From Fischerella sp. JS2 (GTDB lineage Bacteria; Cyanobacteriota; Cyanobacteriia; Cyanobacteriales; Nostocaceae), in contig NZ_CP135918.1 in the NCBI RefSeq assembly GCF_032393985.1, forward strand, positions 3,534,001 through 3,598,000: a DNA stretch of 64,000 nt, read 5' to 3'. Each line of letters opens with the position of its first letter. Within the stretch, counting starts at the first letter, position 1. A model generated the notes under the pieces. It saw nothing but the letters and a program-made list of their open reading frames with translations. It made no database searches and was not told the DNA's origin. Shown here one piece after another: positions 48,223 to 56,625 of the stretch. Made by a program: the position numbers and the translations under genes.

Positions 48223-48810
48223 TTAGATTTTGGTTAAAGCTGCATCAACTTGTTTTAACAGTGCTTCTAAGGTGGAGGAATTATCTAAGACTACATCAGC
48301 ACGGGCTGCTTTTTCTGCTAGGGACATTTGGCTGTGGATTCTCGCTTGTGCTTGCTCGAAGGTGAGATGATTTCGCTGTATTAATCTTGCTAATTGTTGT
48401 TGCTGTGAACACCACACTACCCAAGTTTCTGTGACGTAATCAGTCATTCCCGCTTCAAATAATAAAGGCACAACTAATACTAGTGTTTCTACGGTAGATG
48501 CTTGAATTTCTGTTAAAAAGCGATCGCGTACGTAAGGATGAATTAAATTTTCTATCCAAGTACGTTCTTCGGAGTTTTTAAAGATGATTTCGCCTAATTT
48601 TTGACGATCAAGGTTCCCGTTTGGTAGTAAAATTTGTTTACCGTAACGAGTAGCGATCGCGTCAAGAATAGGTGAACCGACACAGACTGCTTCTCGGGCA
48701 TAGATATCTGCATCCAAAATTGGCAAGTTATAGGCTTGTGCCAAGTAATTGGCAACAGTTGTCTTGCCTGTGGCGATACCACCTGTTAAGCCAATGATTT
48801 TTTGGGTCAT
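48223..48810 (-). CDS. coaE: dephospho-CoA kinase
   Basis: Last step of coenzyme A synthesis: phosphorylates the 3'-OH of dephospho-CoA. 195 residues. P-loop GLTGGIATGKTTVANYL (7-23), DADIYAREAV and the VPLLFEAGMTDYV segment are family hallmarks. Full length. Confidence 0.96.
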   Translation of the reverse strand: MTQKIIGLTGGIATGKTTVANYLAQAYNLPILDADIYAREAVCVGSPILDAIATRYGKQILLPNGNLDRQKLGEIIFKNSEERTWIENLIHPYVRDRFLTEIQASTVETLVLVVPLLFEAGMTDYVTETWVVWCSQQQQLARLIQRNHLTFEQAQARIHSQMSLAEKAARADVVLDNSSTLEALLKQVDAALTKI

Positions 48811-48889
48811 TTGTCAATGGTCAATGGTCAATTGGAAATTATCAATTATCTATACTTTTGACAATGGACAATTGACTCTGAACAATTGA

Positions 48890-49753
48890 CTACGAATCTG
48901 TCGCCCATTTTATTAGTGCTGCGGTCAAACCCTCCAAAGTATATTCTTGGGCTTCCACATCTACGCGTCCTAACAGAGAACGACAAGTGTGAGAAGTTTG
49001 TGGACCAATAGAAGCAATGCAAACTCCTTCTAGAGAATTTGCCACTACGGATAATTGATTTTCTGATGAGTTACCAGAGAAGATTTTTTCTGCCAGTTGA
49101 CAGAAAAATTGGACTGTTTTGGAACTGGCAAAGGTGATCACATCAACTGTTCCACTCTGTAAAGCGAGTTCTGCTGAAGGAGGAACACTATCCGGACAGC
49201 AAGATTGATATGCCGCCACTTCTATTACTTCTGCACCTTTAGCAGTTAGTTCCCTCACCAAAATTTCCCGTCCGCCGCTTTCGACTCTGGGAAATAAAAT
49301 CTTCTTACCTGTAAGTTCCTCAGGAAAGTGTTCGACTAGGGAGTCAGCAACAAAGTCTGGGGGGATGAAATCTGGTTGTAAACAATGGTGTCTGAGGGTT
49401 TGGGCAGTTTTTTCACCGACTGCGGCAATTTTGACTTCCGCTAAGGCGCGAATGTCTTTACCCTGGGCCATCAGTCGTTCACAGAAGTAGCCTACACCGT
49501 TGGTTGAGGTCAGAATTAACCAGTCAAATTCAGATAATCGAGCGATCGCATCATCCAAAGCTTCCCAACTAGAAGGCGGGCCAATTTCTAAAGCAGGCAT
49601 TTCCACAACATGGGCGCCTGCTGCTACTAAGAGTTCTGTAAATTGACTCGACTGTCCAACCGAACGTGTTACCAGAATAGTTTTACCGTTGAGGGGTAAG
49701 TGGGAAGCGGTAGGAACGGCAATAGAGCCAGAGGAGGAGAGGTTGCTTGCCAT
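48890..49753 (-). CDS. hemD: uroporphyrinogen-III synthase
   Basis: Cyclises hydroxymethylbilane to uroporphyrinogen III, the branch point to heme, chlorophyll, bilins and cobalamin. 287 residues in two lobes: KTILVTRSVGQSSQFTELL at about 24, then ILTSTNGVGYF and TFASSKTVQFF. It is downstream of cobA on the same strand (54-base gap), so precursor supply and siroheme/B12 diversion are probably co-expressed. Confidence 0.94.
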   Translation of the reverse strand: MASNLSSSGSIAVPTASHLPLNGKTILVTRSVGQSSQFTELLVAAGAHVVEMPALEIGPPSSWEALDDAIARLSEFDWLILTSTNGVGYFCERLMAQGKDIRALAEVKIAAVGEKTAQTLRHHCLQPDFIPPDFVADSLVEHFPEELTGKKILFPRVESGGREILVRELTAKGAEVIEVAAYQSCCPDSVPPSAELALQSGTVDVITFASSKTVQFFCQLAEKIFSGNSSENQLSVVANSLEGVCIASIGPQTSHTCRSLLGRVDVEAQEYTLEGLTAALIKWATDS

Positions 49754-49807
49754 AGCTTTTGGGAGTCGTGCATTCTGGGAATCGTCTAAGACTATATTCT
49801 CAGGTTG

Positions 49808-50524
49808 TTAGTTTCTGCGTAACCCCACTACTTCCCCAATTACAATTACCACTGGCGAGAGTAAAACTCCGGATGTTTGCTCCACAATGGTTTCGAGTGT
49901 TCCTGTCCAAATTTGTTGTTGTTTAGTTCCTGCCCAGAGAATAATTGCTACCGGCATAGATGGCGATCGCCCCTGTTGTTGTAACCGCTTAATAACCTCA
50001 CCCAAGTTCTGCCCCCCCATCAAAATTACCAATGTCTCTAACCGAGACAGCGCCTCCCAATCTAAAGCGTCGAGATCGTGGGCAGTAAACACAGCAAAGC
50101 AACGGCTCAAAACCGGATCTGTTAGGGGAATGCCTGCGAAAAGAGGTGCTGCTAAGGCAGACGATATTCCTGGTACAACTTCAAATTCACAACCATTCGC
50201 TGTCAAAGCTGCCATTTCCGAATTACAGCGACCAAAAATAAACGGATCACCACTTTTGAGTCGGACTACTTGTTTACCCTGCTGACAGTATTTAACTAGT
50301 AAATGATTAATTTCTGCTTGTGGTGTGCTGGGTTTGCCGCCACGCTTACCTACATCTAATTTTAAGCAATCGGCTGGTACTAACTGCAATAACTCCCCAT
50401 CGATCAGGGCATCGTAAATCAAAACTTGAGCGATCGCTAACAGGTTGTATGCCTTCACCGTTAGGTATGCCACATTTCCCAATCCTGCACCCACGAGGTA
50501 AACTTTACCTTTTTGATTTGTCAT
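49808..50524 (-). CDS. cobA: uroporphyrinogen-III C-methyltransferase
   Basis: SAM-dependent enzyme making precorrin-2 for siroheme and cobalamin. 238 residues of the tetrapyrrole methylase fold: KVYLVGAGLGNVAYLTVKAY at the start, YDALIDGELLQLVP, then RLKSGDPFIFGR and VVPGISSALAAP. The N-terminal SAM loop reads GAGLGN where the common form is GAGPGD, a departure noted in the findings. It is the first gene before hemD. Confidence 0.94.
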   Translation of the reverse strand: MTNQKGKVYLVGAGLGNVAYLTVKAYNLLAIAQVLIYDALIDGELLQLVPADCLKLDVGKRGGKPSTPQAEINHLLVKYCQQGKQVVRLKSGDPFIFGRCNSEMAALTANGCEFEVVPGISSALAAPLFAGIPLTDPVLSRCFAVFTAHDLDALDWEALSRLETLVILMGGQNLGEVIKRLQQQGRSPSMPVAIILWAGTKQQQIWTGTLETIVEQTSGVLLSPVVIVIGEVVGLRRN

Positions 50525-50650
50525 GTTTATACGGCATTCCCAACCTGCCTTGTACGGTCTACTGTACTTTAATGATTAAGTCAATATATTGCAAAAACTT
50601 GTTATAAATTGTTATATTTCTTTACAAGAAGTAATCAAAGGGGAAACATC
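50525..50650. promoter_or_regulatory. divergent promoter region cobA / high-light-inducible gene
   Basis: A 126-base gap between divergent starts. The part next to the plus-strand gene is AT-rich (TATATTGC, TTATAAATTGTTATATTTC), suited to -10 elements. AAGGGGAAA precedes the Hlip ATG. Confidence 0.5.
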
Positions 50651-50860
50651 ATGGTAAAAAGCTTTACAATCAACGAACGCGGTCAACTCAACAACTACGC
50701 CCTTGAACCAAAAGTTTATGTTGAGGCAACTCCCCGCACAGGTTTTACCGAATATGCCGAAAAGCTGAATGGACGATTAGCAATGATTGGTTTTGTCTCA
50801 CTGATAGCTTTAGAAGTTTTCACCGGACACGGCGTGATTGGATGGCTGACTAACCTGTAA
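50651..50860 (+). CDS. high-light-inducible protein (Hlip/SCP)
   Basis: 69 residues with one TM helix carrying the chlorophyll a/b-binding motif in AEKLNGRLAMIGFVSLIALE. Hlips bind chlorophyll and carotenoid, protect PSII assembly intermediates and rise under high light. The ATG at 50651 is chosen over an upstream TTG at 50609 because of AGGGGAAAC just before it. It precedes a second small membrane protein after 46 bases. Confidence 0.94.
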   Translation: MVKSFTINERGQLNNYALEPKVYVEATPRTGFTEYAEKLNGRLAMIGFVSLIALEVFTGHGVIGWLTNL

Positions 50861-50906
50861 TAGTTTTTTGAAATTTTGAAATTTAGATTTTGGATTGGAG
50901 AAACAT

Positions 50907-51146
50907 ATGAAAACTGACTTTAACTACCCCAACAAAGACTTACTTGGTCCTGTTGTATTTAGACCTGATTTCAATAACTTTGAGAAAATCAATCTCAATC
51001 AAGCTTGGTCGTTATTTTTCACCGCAGGTAAAGAAGACAAAGTACTAGGTCAAGAAATTGAACTAGGTAGATTTTTCACCAACTTGTTGATTGCAATTGG
51101 AATCAGTGGCAGTCTGTGGGCGATCTACTTCAATCACATTATGTAA
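50907..51146 (+). CDS. small single-pass membrane protein next to Hlip
   Basis: 79 residues from the ATG at 50907 (GGAG seven bases before it; the frame opens at a TTG at 50895). The N-terminal part is soluble and Asn/Asp-rich; one TM helix (about 58-76) follows QEIELGRFFTNLLIAIGISG. This vaguely echoes the E-x-x-x-G-R start of a chlorophyll-binding helix but lacks the N and A/M positions. It may be a degenerate Hlip or an Hlip partner; the family is not recognised. Confidence 0.7.
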   Translation: MKTDFNYPNKDLLGPVVFRPDFNNFEKINLNQAWSLFFTAGKEDKVLGQEIELGRFFTNLLIAIGISGSLWAIYFNHIM

Positions 51147-51179
51147 AGAGGTCGTGTGTCAAATTTAAGAGAAAAATTA

Positions 51180-51213
51180 GAAGTTTTGGTCTTCAAAACC
51201 AAGACTTCTTTTT
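51180..51213 (+). terminator. rho-independent terminator after the Hlip pair
   Basis: GAAGTTTTGGT (51180-51190), loop CTTCAAA, ACCAAGACTTC (51198-51208), then TTTTT. The stem is 11 bp with one G-T wobble. It lies 33 bases after the last stop codon, supporting a two-gene transcript. Confidence 0.88.
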
Positions 51214-51632
51214 ACATTTTTACGCTTGAACAACATATACTATCTGCTCGTGTTGGTAATTGGTAATTGGCGTATTACCTAATAGTTGCGATCGCAGTAG
51301 GAATATAAGGTAACTATCCAGCTTTGATATGAGTTAAAGCTATGGTCGAAATACCAGCGACAAAACCCATCTGTGTAGGCTACACCGCAGCCGCTCTTAA
51401 GGACGTCTACATCCGTGTTCATCTGTGTACATCGGTGTTCGTAATTATTGTCCCTGCGACTTCGCCACAATCTTAAAAAACTCGTAGACGCGCTTTGCGC
51501 AGCTTCCCGTAGGGTACACAGTGCAAGGCGATACACACCGATGAAATTTGATGTGCTAAAATTTTTGAATATATTGGGGCTTTTCGTGATTTTTTGAAAA
51601 TTTTCGCTCCCAGCCAGTTTTCATCCAAAGAA
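51214..51632. repeat. gene-free stretch with dispersed repeats
   Basis: Contains ACATCCGTGTTCATCTGTGTACATCGGTG (about 51408-51436) and GTAGACGCGCTTTGCGCAGCTTCCCGTAGGGTA (about 51484-51516), both members of repeat families found elsewhere in the window. The second holds the palindrome GCGCTTTGCGC. No coding sequence is supported. Confidence 0.65.
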
Positions 51633-52103
51633 TTAAACATCACGTGACGCTGAAGAAATCTGTTGCAATAGCTGCTTAATTTTTTCAGCTTGATCAACTC
51701 GACGCTGCTTTTGTAATAAATCTTGGGCTTGTTGCAAAACCGTAATAGCTTCTTGTAGTTTTTGTTGTTGCATCAAAGCTTGAGCTAAGCGTAAATAAGC
51801 ATCGACTTTTTTGGGCGCGCGCTTAATTACATCTTGAAATTCAACAATTGCGGCTTCAACTTTACCTTGTTGGATAAGTACATCACCCAACAGTAAATGT
51901 ACAACATCATTAGTAGAGTTAATCGCAATTACCTGACGAAAAGCTGCTTCTGCACCCGGAAAATCTTTTTGTTGGTAAAGGTTAATTCCTGTTTGAAAAT
52001 ATTTGTCGGTAATGAGAGTTCTTCTTGCCAAAAAAATCAGAATAGATAAACTAATTAACACTATAAATGTAGCTACGAAGTTACTGGTTTGAGATAATTC
52101 CAT
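51633..52103 (-). CDS. membrane-anchored TPR protein
   Basis: 156 residues: an N-terminal TM helix (about 9-26, FVATFIVLISLSILIFLA) and three to four TPR units (about 36-140; first GINLYQQKDFPGAEAAFRQV). TPRs mediate protein assembly, partner unknown. It lies 52 bases after the receiver-kinase gene on the same strand, so it may belong to the phosphorelay transcript. Confidence 0.85.
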   Translation of the reverse strand: MELSQTSNFVATFIVLISLSILIFLARRTLITDKYFQTGINLYQQKDFPGAEAAFRQVIAINSTNDVVHLLLGDVLIQQGKVEAAIVEFQDVIKRAPKKVDAYLRLAQALMQQQKLQEAITVLQQAQDLLQKQRRVDQAEKIKQLLQQISSASRDV

Positions 52104-52154
52104 TTTTATTGCTCACCCTATCCTAGTTTGGGTATATATCCCTCGCAAACTAGT

Positions 52155-53432
52155 TTATACTGTGGCACTCATGATTGGAATTTTGATGATAAACTCAGTT
52201 CCTTTACCTGGTTGAGAATTAACTACTAATTCACCATTGTGTTTTTCCACAACTATTTGATGGGCAATCGATAAGCCAAGTCCTGTACCTTTGCCAACAG
52301 GTTTTGTGGTAAACAAAGGTTCAAATAGCCTTTGTTGGATAGGTTCAGGAATACCCATGCCATTGTCAGCAATTCTAATGACAGCCCATTGCTCAGTATC
52401 TACCTCTGTTGTAATTTGAATCTGAGGAATAGAATCGCTAATTTTGCCTTGGGTGATCGCTTCATCAAGGGCGTCAATTGCGTTTGCCAGAATGTTCATA
52501 AATACTTGATTCATCTGGCCGATATAGCAGTTTACCTCTGGCAAGTCGCCATAATTTCTGATAACTTCAATGGACGGACGATCGCTATTACCCTTGAGGC
52601 GATGTTGCAAAATCATCAACGTACTATCAAGTCCTTCGTGTAAATCCGCAGGCGTTTTGAGAGCAGAATCCGAACGACAGAAAGTGCGTAGTGATGTAGA
52701 AATATTTTCAATGCGTTCAGATCCTACCTTGAGTGATTCTAAGATTTTGAACATATCTTCAAGAACAAAATCCAAATCTAATCTCTCAATAGCAGTGGTG
52801 ATTCTACTTGTCGGGTTGGGATACTCTTGTTGATACAGTTGGATAATTTCGCTAACTCCGGCGATGTATTCTTCTAAAGGCGGGAGATTGCTAGCGATAA
52901 AACTGATAGGATTATTGATTTCGTGGGCAACACCAGCAATTAACTCTCCCAAAGTTGATAGTTTTTCTTGTTGCACCAATTGCACTTGAGCTTTTTTTAA
53001 GGTAGCAGTGCGATCGCTGACTTGTTGTTCTAAAGATTCAGTTAGTTGTTTTAATCGCAAATGCACACGTACCCTAGCAATCACTTCTTCCTGGGCAAAC
53101 GGTTTGGGGATGTAGTCTACTGCCCCAAGGGCAAAGCCCTTAGTTTTGCTTTCGATATCATTTAAGGCAGTGGTGAAAATAATGGGAATATTTTGGCTAA
53201 CAGGATTGGCTTTGAGGCGACGACAGGTTTCAAATCCGTCAATCCCCGGCATTTGTACATCCAGTAAAATTAACTCTGGTTGATTTCGTTCGACTTGAGC
53301 GATCGCACTTTCTCCATCGACTGCAACACGAAAACGAAACCCCTCACTATTGAGGGCTTCGCATAAAACAGATAAATTTGTCGGATTATCATCCACAATT
53401 AAAATAAATCCGGTATTTGAGGTGTTTGGCAT
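52155..53432 (-). CDS. receiver-histidine kinase
   Basis: 425 residues. A receiver domain (about 9-125; DD at 14-15, phospho-Asp D58 in LILLDVQMP, Lys 110 in IPKPF), a coiled linker, then HisKA with H170 in AGVAHEINNPIS and an HATPase_c domain with GTGLGLSIAHQIV. There is no TM segment or DNA-binding domain, so it passes phosphate onward rather than acting directly on DNA. It starts 30 bases after the ethylene-receptor-like kinase stop, so the two probably form one relay. Confidence 0.93.
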   Translation of the reverse strand: MPNTSNTGFILIVDDNPTNLSVLCEALNSEGFRFRVAVDGESAIAQVERNQPELILLDVQMPGIDGFETCRRLKANPVSQNIPIIFTTALNDIESKTKGFALGAVDYIPKPFAQEEVIARVRVHLRLKQLTESLEQQVSDRTATLKKAQVQLVQQEKLSTLGELIAGVAHEINNPISFIASNLPPLEEYIAGVSEIIQLYQQEYPNPTSRITTAIERLDLDFVLEDMFKILESLKVGSERIENISTSLRTFCRSDSALKTPADLHEGLDSTLMILQHRLKGNSDRPSIEVIRNYGDLPEVNCYIGQMNQVFMNILANAIDALDEAITQGKISDSIPQIQITTEVDTEQWAVIRIADNGMGIPEPIQQRLFEPLFTTKPVGKGTGLGLSIAHQIVVEKHNGELVVNSQPGKGTEFIIKIPIMSATV

Positions 53433-53462
53433 GATGGATTTAAAAGTGAAATTTACCTCTAA

Positions 53463-55358
53463 TTAATTAATATGTTGTTTAATAAAATTTTCTAAACGTT
53501 TGAGTTGGAAATTGCTAGCCAGTTGCGTAATTTGCTGAGCAAAAGTTGTCAATTTCTCATCAGATGTAGAAACTTGCTGAGCTATTTCTAAAATTCTTTG
53601 AATATCACCGTCTTGGGATAATTCCAGTAACTGTAGTAAAACCTCCTTGGCAGGAAGAGTCATCTCAACAGGATAATCCAGATTCGCTACATTGGTTTTT
53701 TTAATTTTGTCCATCTTATTGTCATAAATCCATTTCAGTTGTAAATATTGTCGCAGCAGTTCTAACAACACCTCAGCTTCTATAGGCTTTGGTAGAAACG
53801 CATCTGCACCTGCTTCAATACTTTTATACTGATCAGTTGCAAACACACTGGCTGAAGAAGCAATCACAGCAATCTCTTTGCAGGGATACGACTGACGCAA
53901 ACGTTTGATCAACTCAAATCCATCCATCACTGGCATGATTAAATCGGTGATGATTAAGTCTGGTTTGTGGACAATTGCTTTTTCCCATCCTTGGTGTCCG
54001 TCACTTGCTTCTACAACATTAAACCCAACTGGTTCTAGTAAATTTACAACAACTGATCGGTTTTCCCATTTGTCATCCACAATTAAAATCGTGCGCCTTT
54101 GCCCTTGATAATCAATAATTGTTCCCTGTTCTACCACTCGAGAAACCTTTGCCCAATCTTGGGCTTCTGGTAACTCCACCTCAAACCAGAAAGTGCTACC
54201 TTTACCAAATTCACTTTTTACTTGAATTTGACTACCCATCAAACTCACAATTTTTTGACTGATTGCTAATCCCAAGCCAGTACCTTCAATTTGTCGTTTC
54301 TGATTTCCCACTTGTTCAAAGGGTAGAAAAATTTTCTCGATTTGTTTAGAGGCGATACCCACACCTGTATCTGTGACTTCAAAGCGAATTTTGTAATTGG
54401 TAATTGGTAATTGCTTTGGTTTTTCTGCCTTTCCTATTACCTCTACTGTGAAAGTGACGTTACCTTGCTCAGTAAATTTAACCGCATTACCAAGTAAATT
54501 GATCAATACCTGACGCAAGCGTTTTTCATCAGCACGAATACCTGTGGGTAAATTAGGATCAAGTTGAGCATCAAACCCAATGACTTTTTGTTGTGCCCGG
54601 ATGCGACAAATTTCAATCACATTGTCTAAAAACGCAGGCAAGTAAAAATCAATAGGATTTAATTCTAGTTTTCGGGCTTCAATTTTGGAGAGATCCAGAA
54701 CATCATTAATGAGAGTTAACAGATGAGAACCGCATTGGTAAATAATACCAACTCCTTTGCGTCCTTTCTCAGTTAAAGGTTCCGTGCGTTGGAGGATTTG
54801 CGCGTAGCCTAAAATACCGTTAAGGGGTGTACGTAACTCATGACTCATATTGGCGAGAAATTCGCTCTTGGCTTGGCTGGAATTTTTCGCAGTTTCTTCT
54901 GCTTGGCGTAGTTCTTGCTCAATCCGCTTACGCTGCACGATTTCACTGCTGAGTACTCGGTTAATAGCTTCTAACTGAGCAGGGCTAGGTAATGTTAAGG
55001 CTTGAGGCATGAGATCAACTAATGCAAATGCCGTGTATATGGAAATAATGGCAGTTACAGCCTTTAAAAAACCAGCGATCCAGTAATTAGGATGCCAAAG
55101 CGTCCAGATGTCCATTAAATGTCCAGTACCACAGGCAATAATAAAAGCACCAAATAGCAGAAAGACTCCGTGGAAAGGAACGTCTTTGCGCTTATAAATA
55201 AAGTAGATAAGTAAAAGGGGAATAGAATAATAGGCGAGGGCGATGGTTCCATCAGAAATGATGTGCAGCCAAACTAGTCCAGTTTTCCAGAGATAGCAAT
55301 GTCCATGAGGGACAAAAGCATTAGATTGGAAAGGATGATTTAAAAATTTCAACATCAT
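53463..55358 (-). CDS. ethylene-receptor-like hybrid histidine kinase
   Basis: 631 residues. The N-terminal region (about 15-120) has three TM helices with the ethylene-binding layout: SDGTIALAYYSIP (Asp36), then FGAFIIACGTGHLMDIWTLW, in which Cys76 and His80 match the copper ligands of plant ETR1 (C65/H69). After a short coil come HisKA (H173 in SHELRTPLNG), HATPase_c (NLLGNAVKFTEQG; GTGLGLAISQKIV) and a C-terminal receiver (IITDLIMPVMDGF). A roughly 75-residue helical tail typical of cyanobacterial hybrid kinases ends the protein. Unlike Synechocystis SynEtr1 there is no PAS or GAF domain between sensor and kinase. Ligand and output are not proven. Confidence 0.93.
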   Translation of the reverse strand: MMLKFLNHPFQSNAFVPHGHCYLWKTGLVWLHIISDGTIALAYYSIPLLLIYFIYKRKDVPFHGVFLLFGAFIIACGTGHLMDIWTLWHPNYWIAGFLKAVTAIISIYTAFALVDLMPQALTLPSPAQLEAINRVLSSEIVQRKRIEQELRQAEETAKNSSQAKSEFLANMSHELRTPLNGILGYAQILQRTEPLTEKGRKGVGIIYQCGSHLLTLINDVLDLSKIEARKLELNPIDFYLPAFLDNVIEICRIRAQQKVIGFDAQLDPNLPTGIRADEKRLRQVLINLLGNAVKFTEQGNVTFTVEVIGKAEKPKQLPITNYKIRFEVTDTGVGIASKQIEKIFLPFEQVGNQKRQIEGTGLGLAISQKIVSLMGSQIQVKSEFGKGSTFWFEVELPEAQDWAKVSRVVEQGTIIDYQGQRRTILIVDDKWENRSVVVNLLEPVGFNVVEASDGHQGWEKAIVHKPDLIITDLIMPVMDGFELIKRLRQSYPCKEIAVIASSASVFATDQYKSIEAGADAFLPKPIEAEVLLELLRQYLQLKWIYDNKMDKIKKTNVANLDYPVEMTLPAKEVLLQLLELSQDGDIQRILEIAQQVSTSDEKLTTFAQQITQLASNFQLKRLENFIKQHIN

Positions 55359-55502
55359 ATTAAAGGTTGCTGGATTTCCAAAACATGCCTACAACCCTAG
55401 ATTTCCAGATCATAAAATAGGGAACGCGATCGCATTTTTTTATATGTGTATGAGTTTGTATAGACAAATATCATATATTTTCTGCGATCAAACAAAACTA
55501 AC

Positions 55503-56435
55503 CTAAGCCAAAACACAAGCAATAGGGAAAATTAGATACTCTATAAAAAAGAGCTTCCAAATAAATTGGTAGAAACGGGCAATAGCATTTTTATCCTGTA
55601 AATCTACTCTCCGGCTACGCCACCACATCACACCTAGTGCTACTAAATGAGTAAGTACTAAAAATAGAGAACTAACTTCAGCTAGGCGTAGTAAGCCAAC
55701 TAAAATCATGCTGATATAACATACACTCAATACCCAAAGGGCAAGATTAAATACTGCTTGCTTACCAAGTTGAATCGTGAAAGTAGTAATATTGTACTGG
55801 AGGTCGCCTTCCATATCTGGGATATCTTTAAAAATAGCGATCGCAAACGTAAATATCAAAATAAAAATTGTTAATACCCATACTGCTGCTGGAATAACTG
55901 GAATCAAATTATTTTGTCTCAACACCCAACTAAAATGTAAAAACAAACCTAAGTTAACAATCGCCCCCCGCACAGAAAAAATGCATAATGCCGCCCAAAA
56001 AGGAAATCTTTTCAAACGAATTGGCGGCAAAGAATAAGCTGTACCAATTGCTAAACTGATTGTCACCATCCCCAATAAAAATGGCCCGCCTAACCAAGCA
56101 ATTGCCAGTGCCAAAACACCAGTAATTGCCACAATTACTTTTCCTGTTTGTTGAGAAAATTCTCCCGAAGCAATGGGTAAATGTGGTTTATTGATTTTAT
56201 CAATGGCTACATCTTCTAGTTGATTCAACCCCACAATATAAACATTGCCGCATAAACAAGCAAGCCACGCTAGCAAAATTGGGGATAGAGAAAAACTGCC
56301 ATTACTAATAGCAAAAGCAACTAAATATAACCCCACTACACTTAAACTTGTGCCAATAATTGTATGCGGACGAGAGAATTTCCAAAAAGCATAAAGCCAA
56401 GTACTCGGAGAATTTGATTGTGAAACTTGATTCAT
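55503..56435 (-). CDS. hpt: homogentisate phytyltransferase
   Basis: Membrane UbiA-type prenyltransferase joining homogentisate and phytyl diphosphate, the committed step of tocopherol synthesis. 310 residues, multiple TM helices. The first Asp-rich motif is NQLEDVAIDKINKPHLPIAS (about 87-106) and the second is IFKDIPDMEGDLQYNITTF. The start KFSRPHTIIGTSLS is typical of HPT/HST rather than chlorophyll synthase. A gamma-tocopherol-methyltransferase-like gene lies 175 bases upstream on the same strand. Confidence 0.9.
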   Translation of the reverse strand: MNQVSQSNSPSTWLYAFWKFSRPHTIIGTSLSVVGLYLVAFAISNGSFSLSPILLAWLACLCGNVYIVGLNQLEDVAIDKINKPHLPIASGEFSQQTGKVIVAITGVLALAIAWLGGPFLLGMVTISLAIGTAYSLPPIRLKRFPFWAALCIFSVRGAIVNLGLFLHFSWVLRQNNLIPVIPAAVWVLTIFILIFTFAIAIFKDIPDMEGDLQYNITTFTIQLGKQAVFNLALWVLSVCYISMILVGLLRLAEVSSLFLVLTHLVALGVMWWRSRRVDLQDKNAIARFYQFIWKLFFIEYLIFPIACVLA

Positions 56436-56446
56436 AAAATTTATTG

Positions 56447-56625
56447 GTGGTTGATGGTTAGTTGTTGGTTGTTGTTAGTGGTTAGTGGGTAGAGACGCGA
56501 TGTTCCTCGCGTCTGTACATTAATAGTTAGTAGTTAGTTGGTGGTTGTTAGTTGTTAACCATCCCCCTTGTCCCCCTTCCCTTGTCCTCTCACACTCGCC
56601 ACACTCCCCATCACCCTATATCCCC
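56447..56625. repeat. TTGGTGG/TTGTTAG heptamers with AGACGCGAT palindrome
   Basis: GGTTGATGGTTAGTTGTTGG-type repeats (56449-56490), then the hairpin GAGACGCGATGTTCCTCGCGTCTG (56493-56515), then more GTTAGTAG words and a CCCTTGTCC run. Confidence 0.7.
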
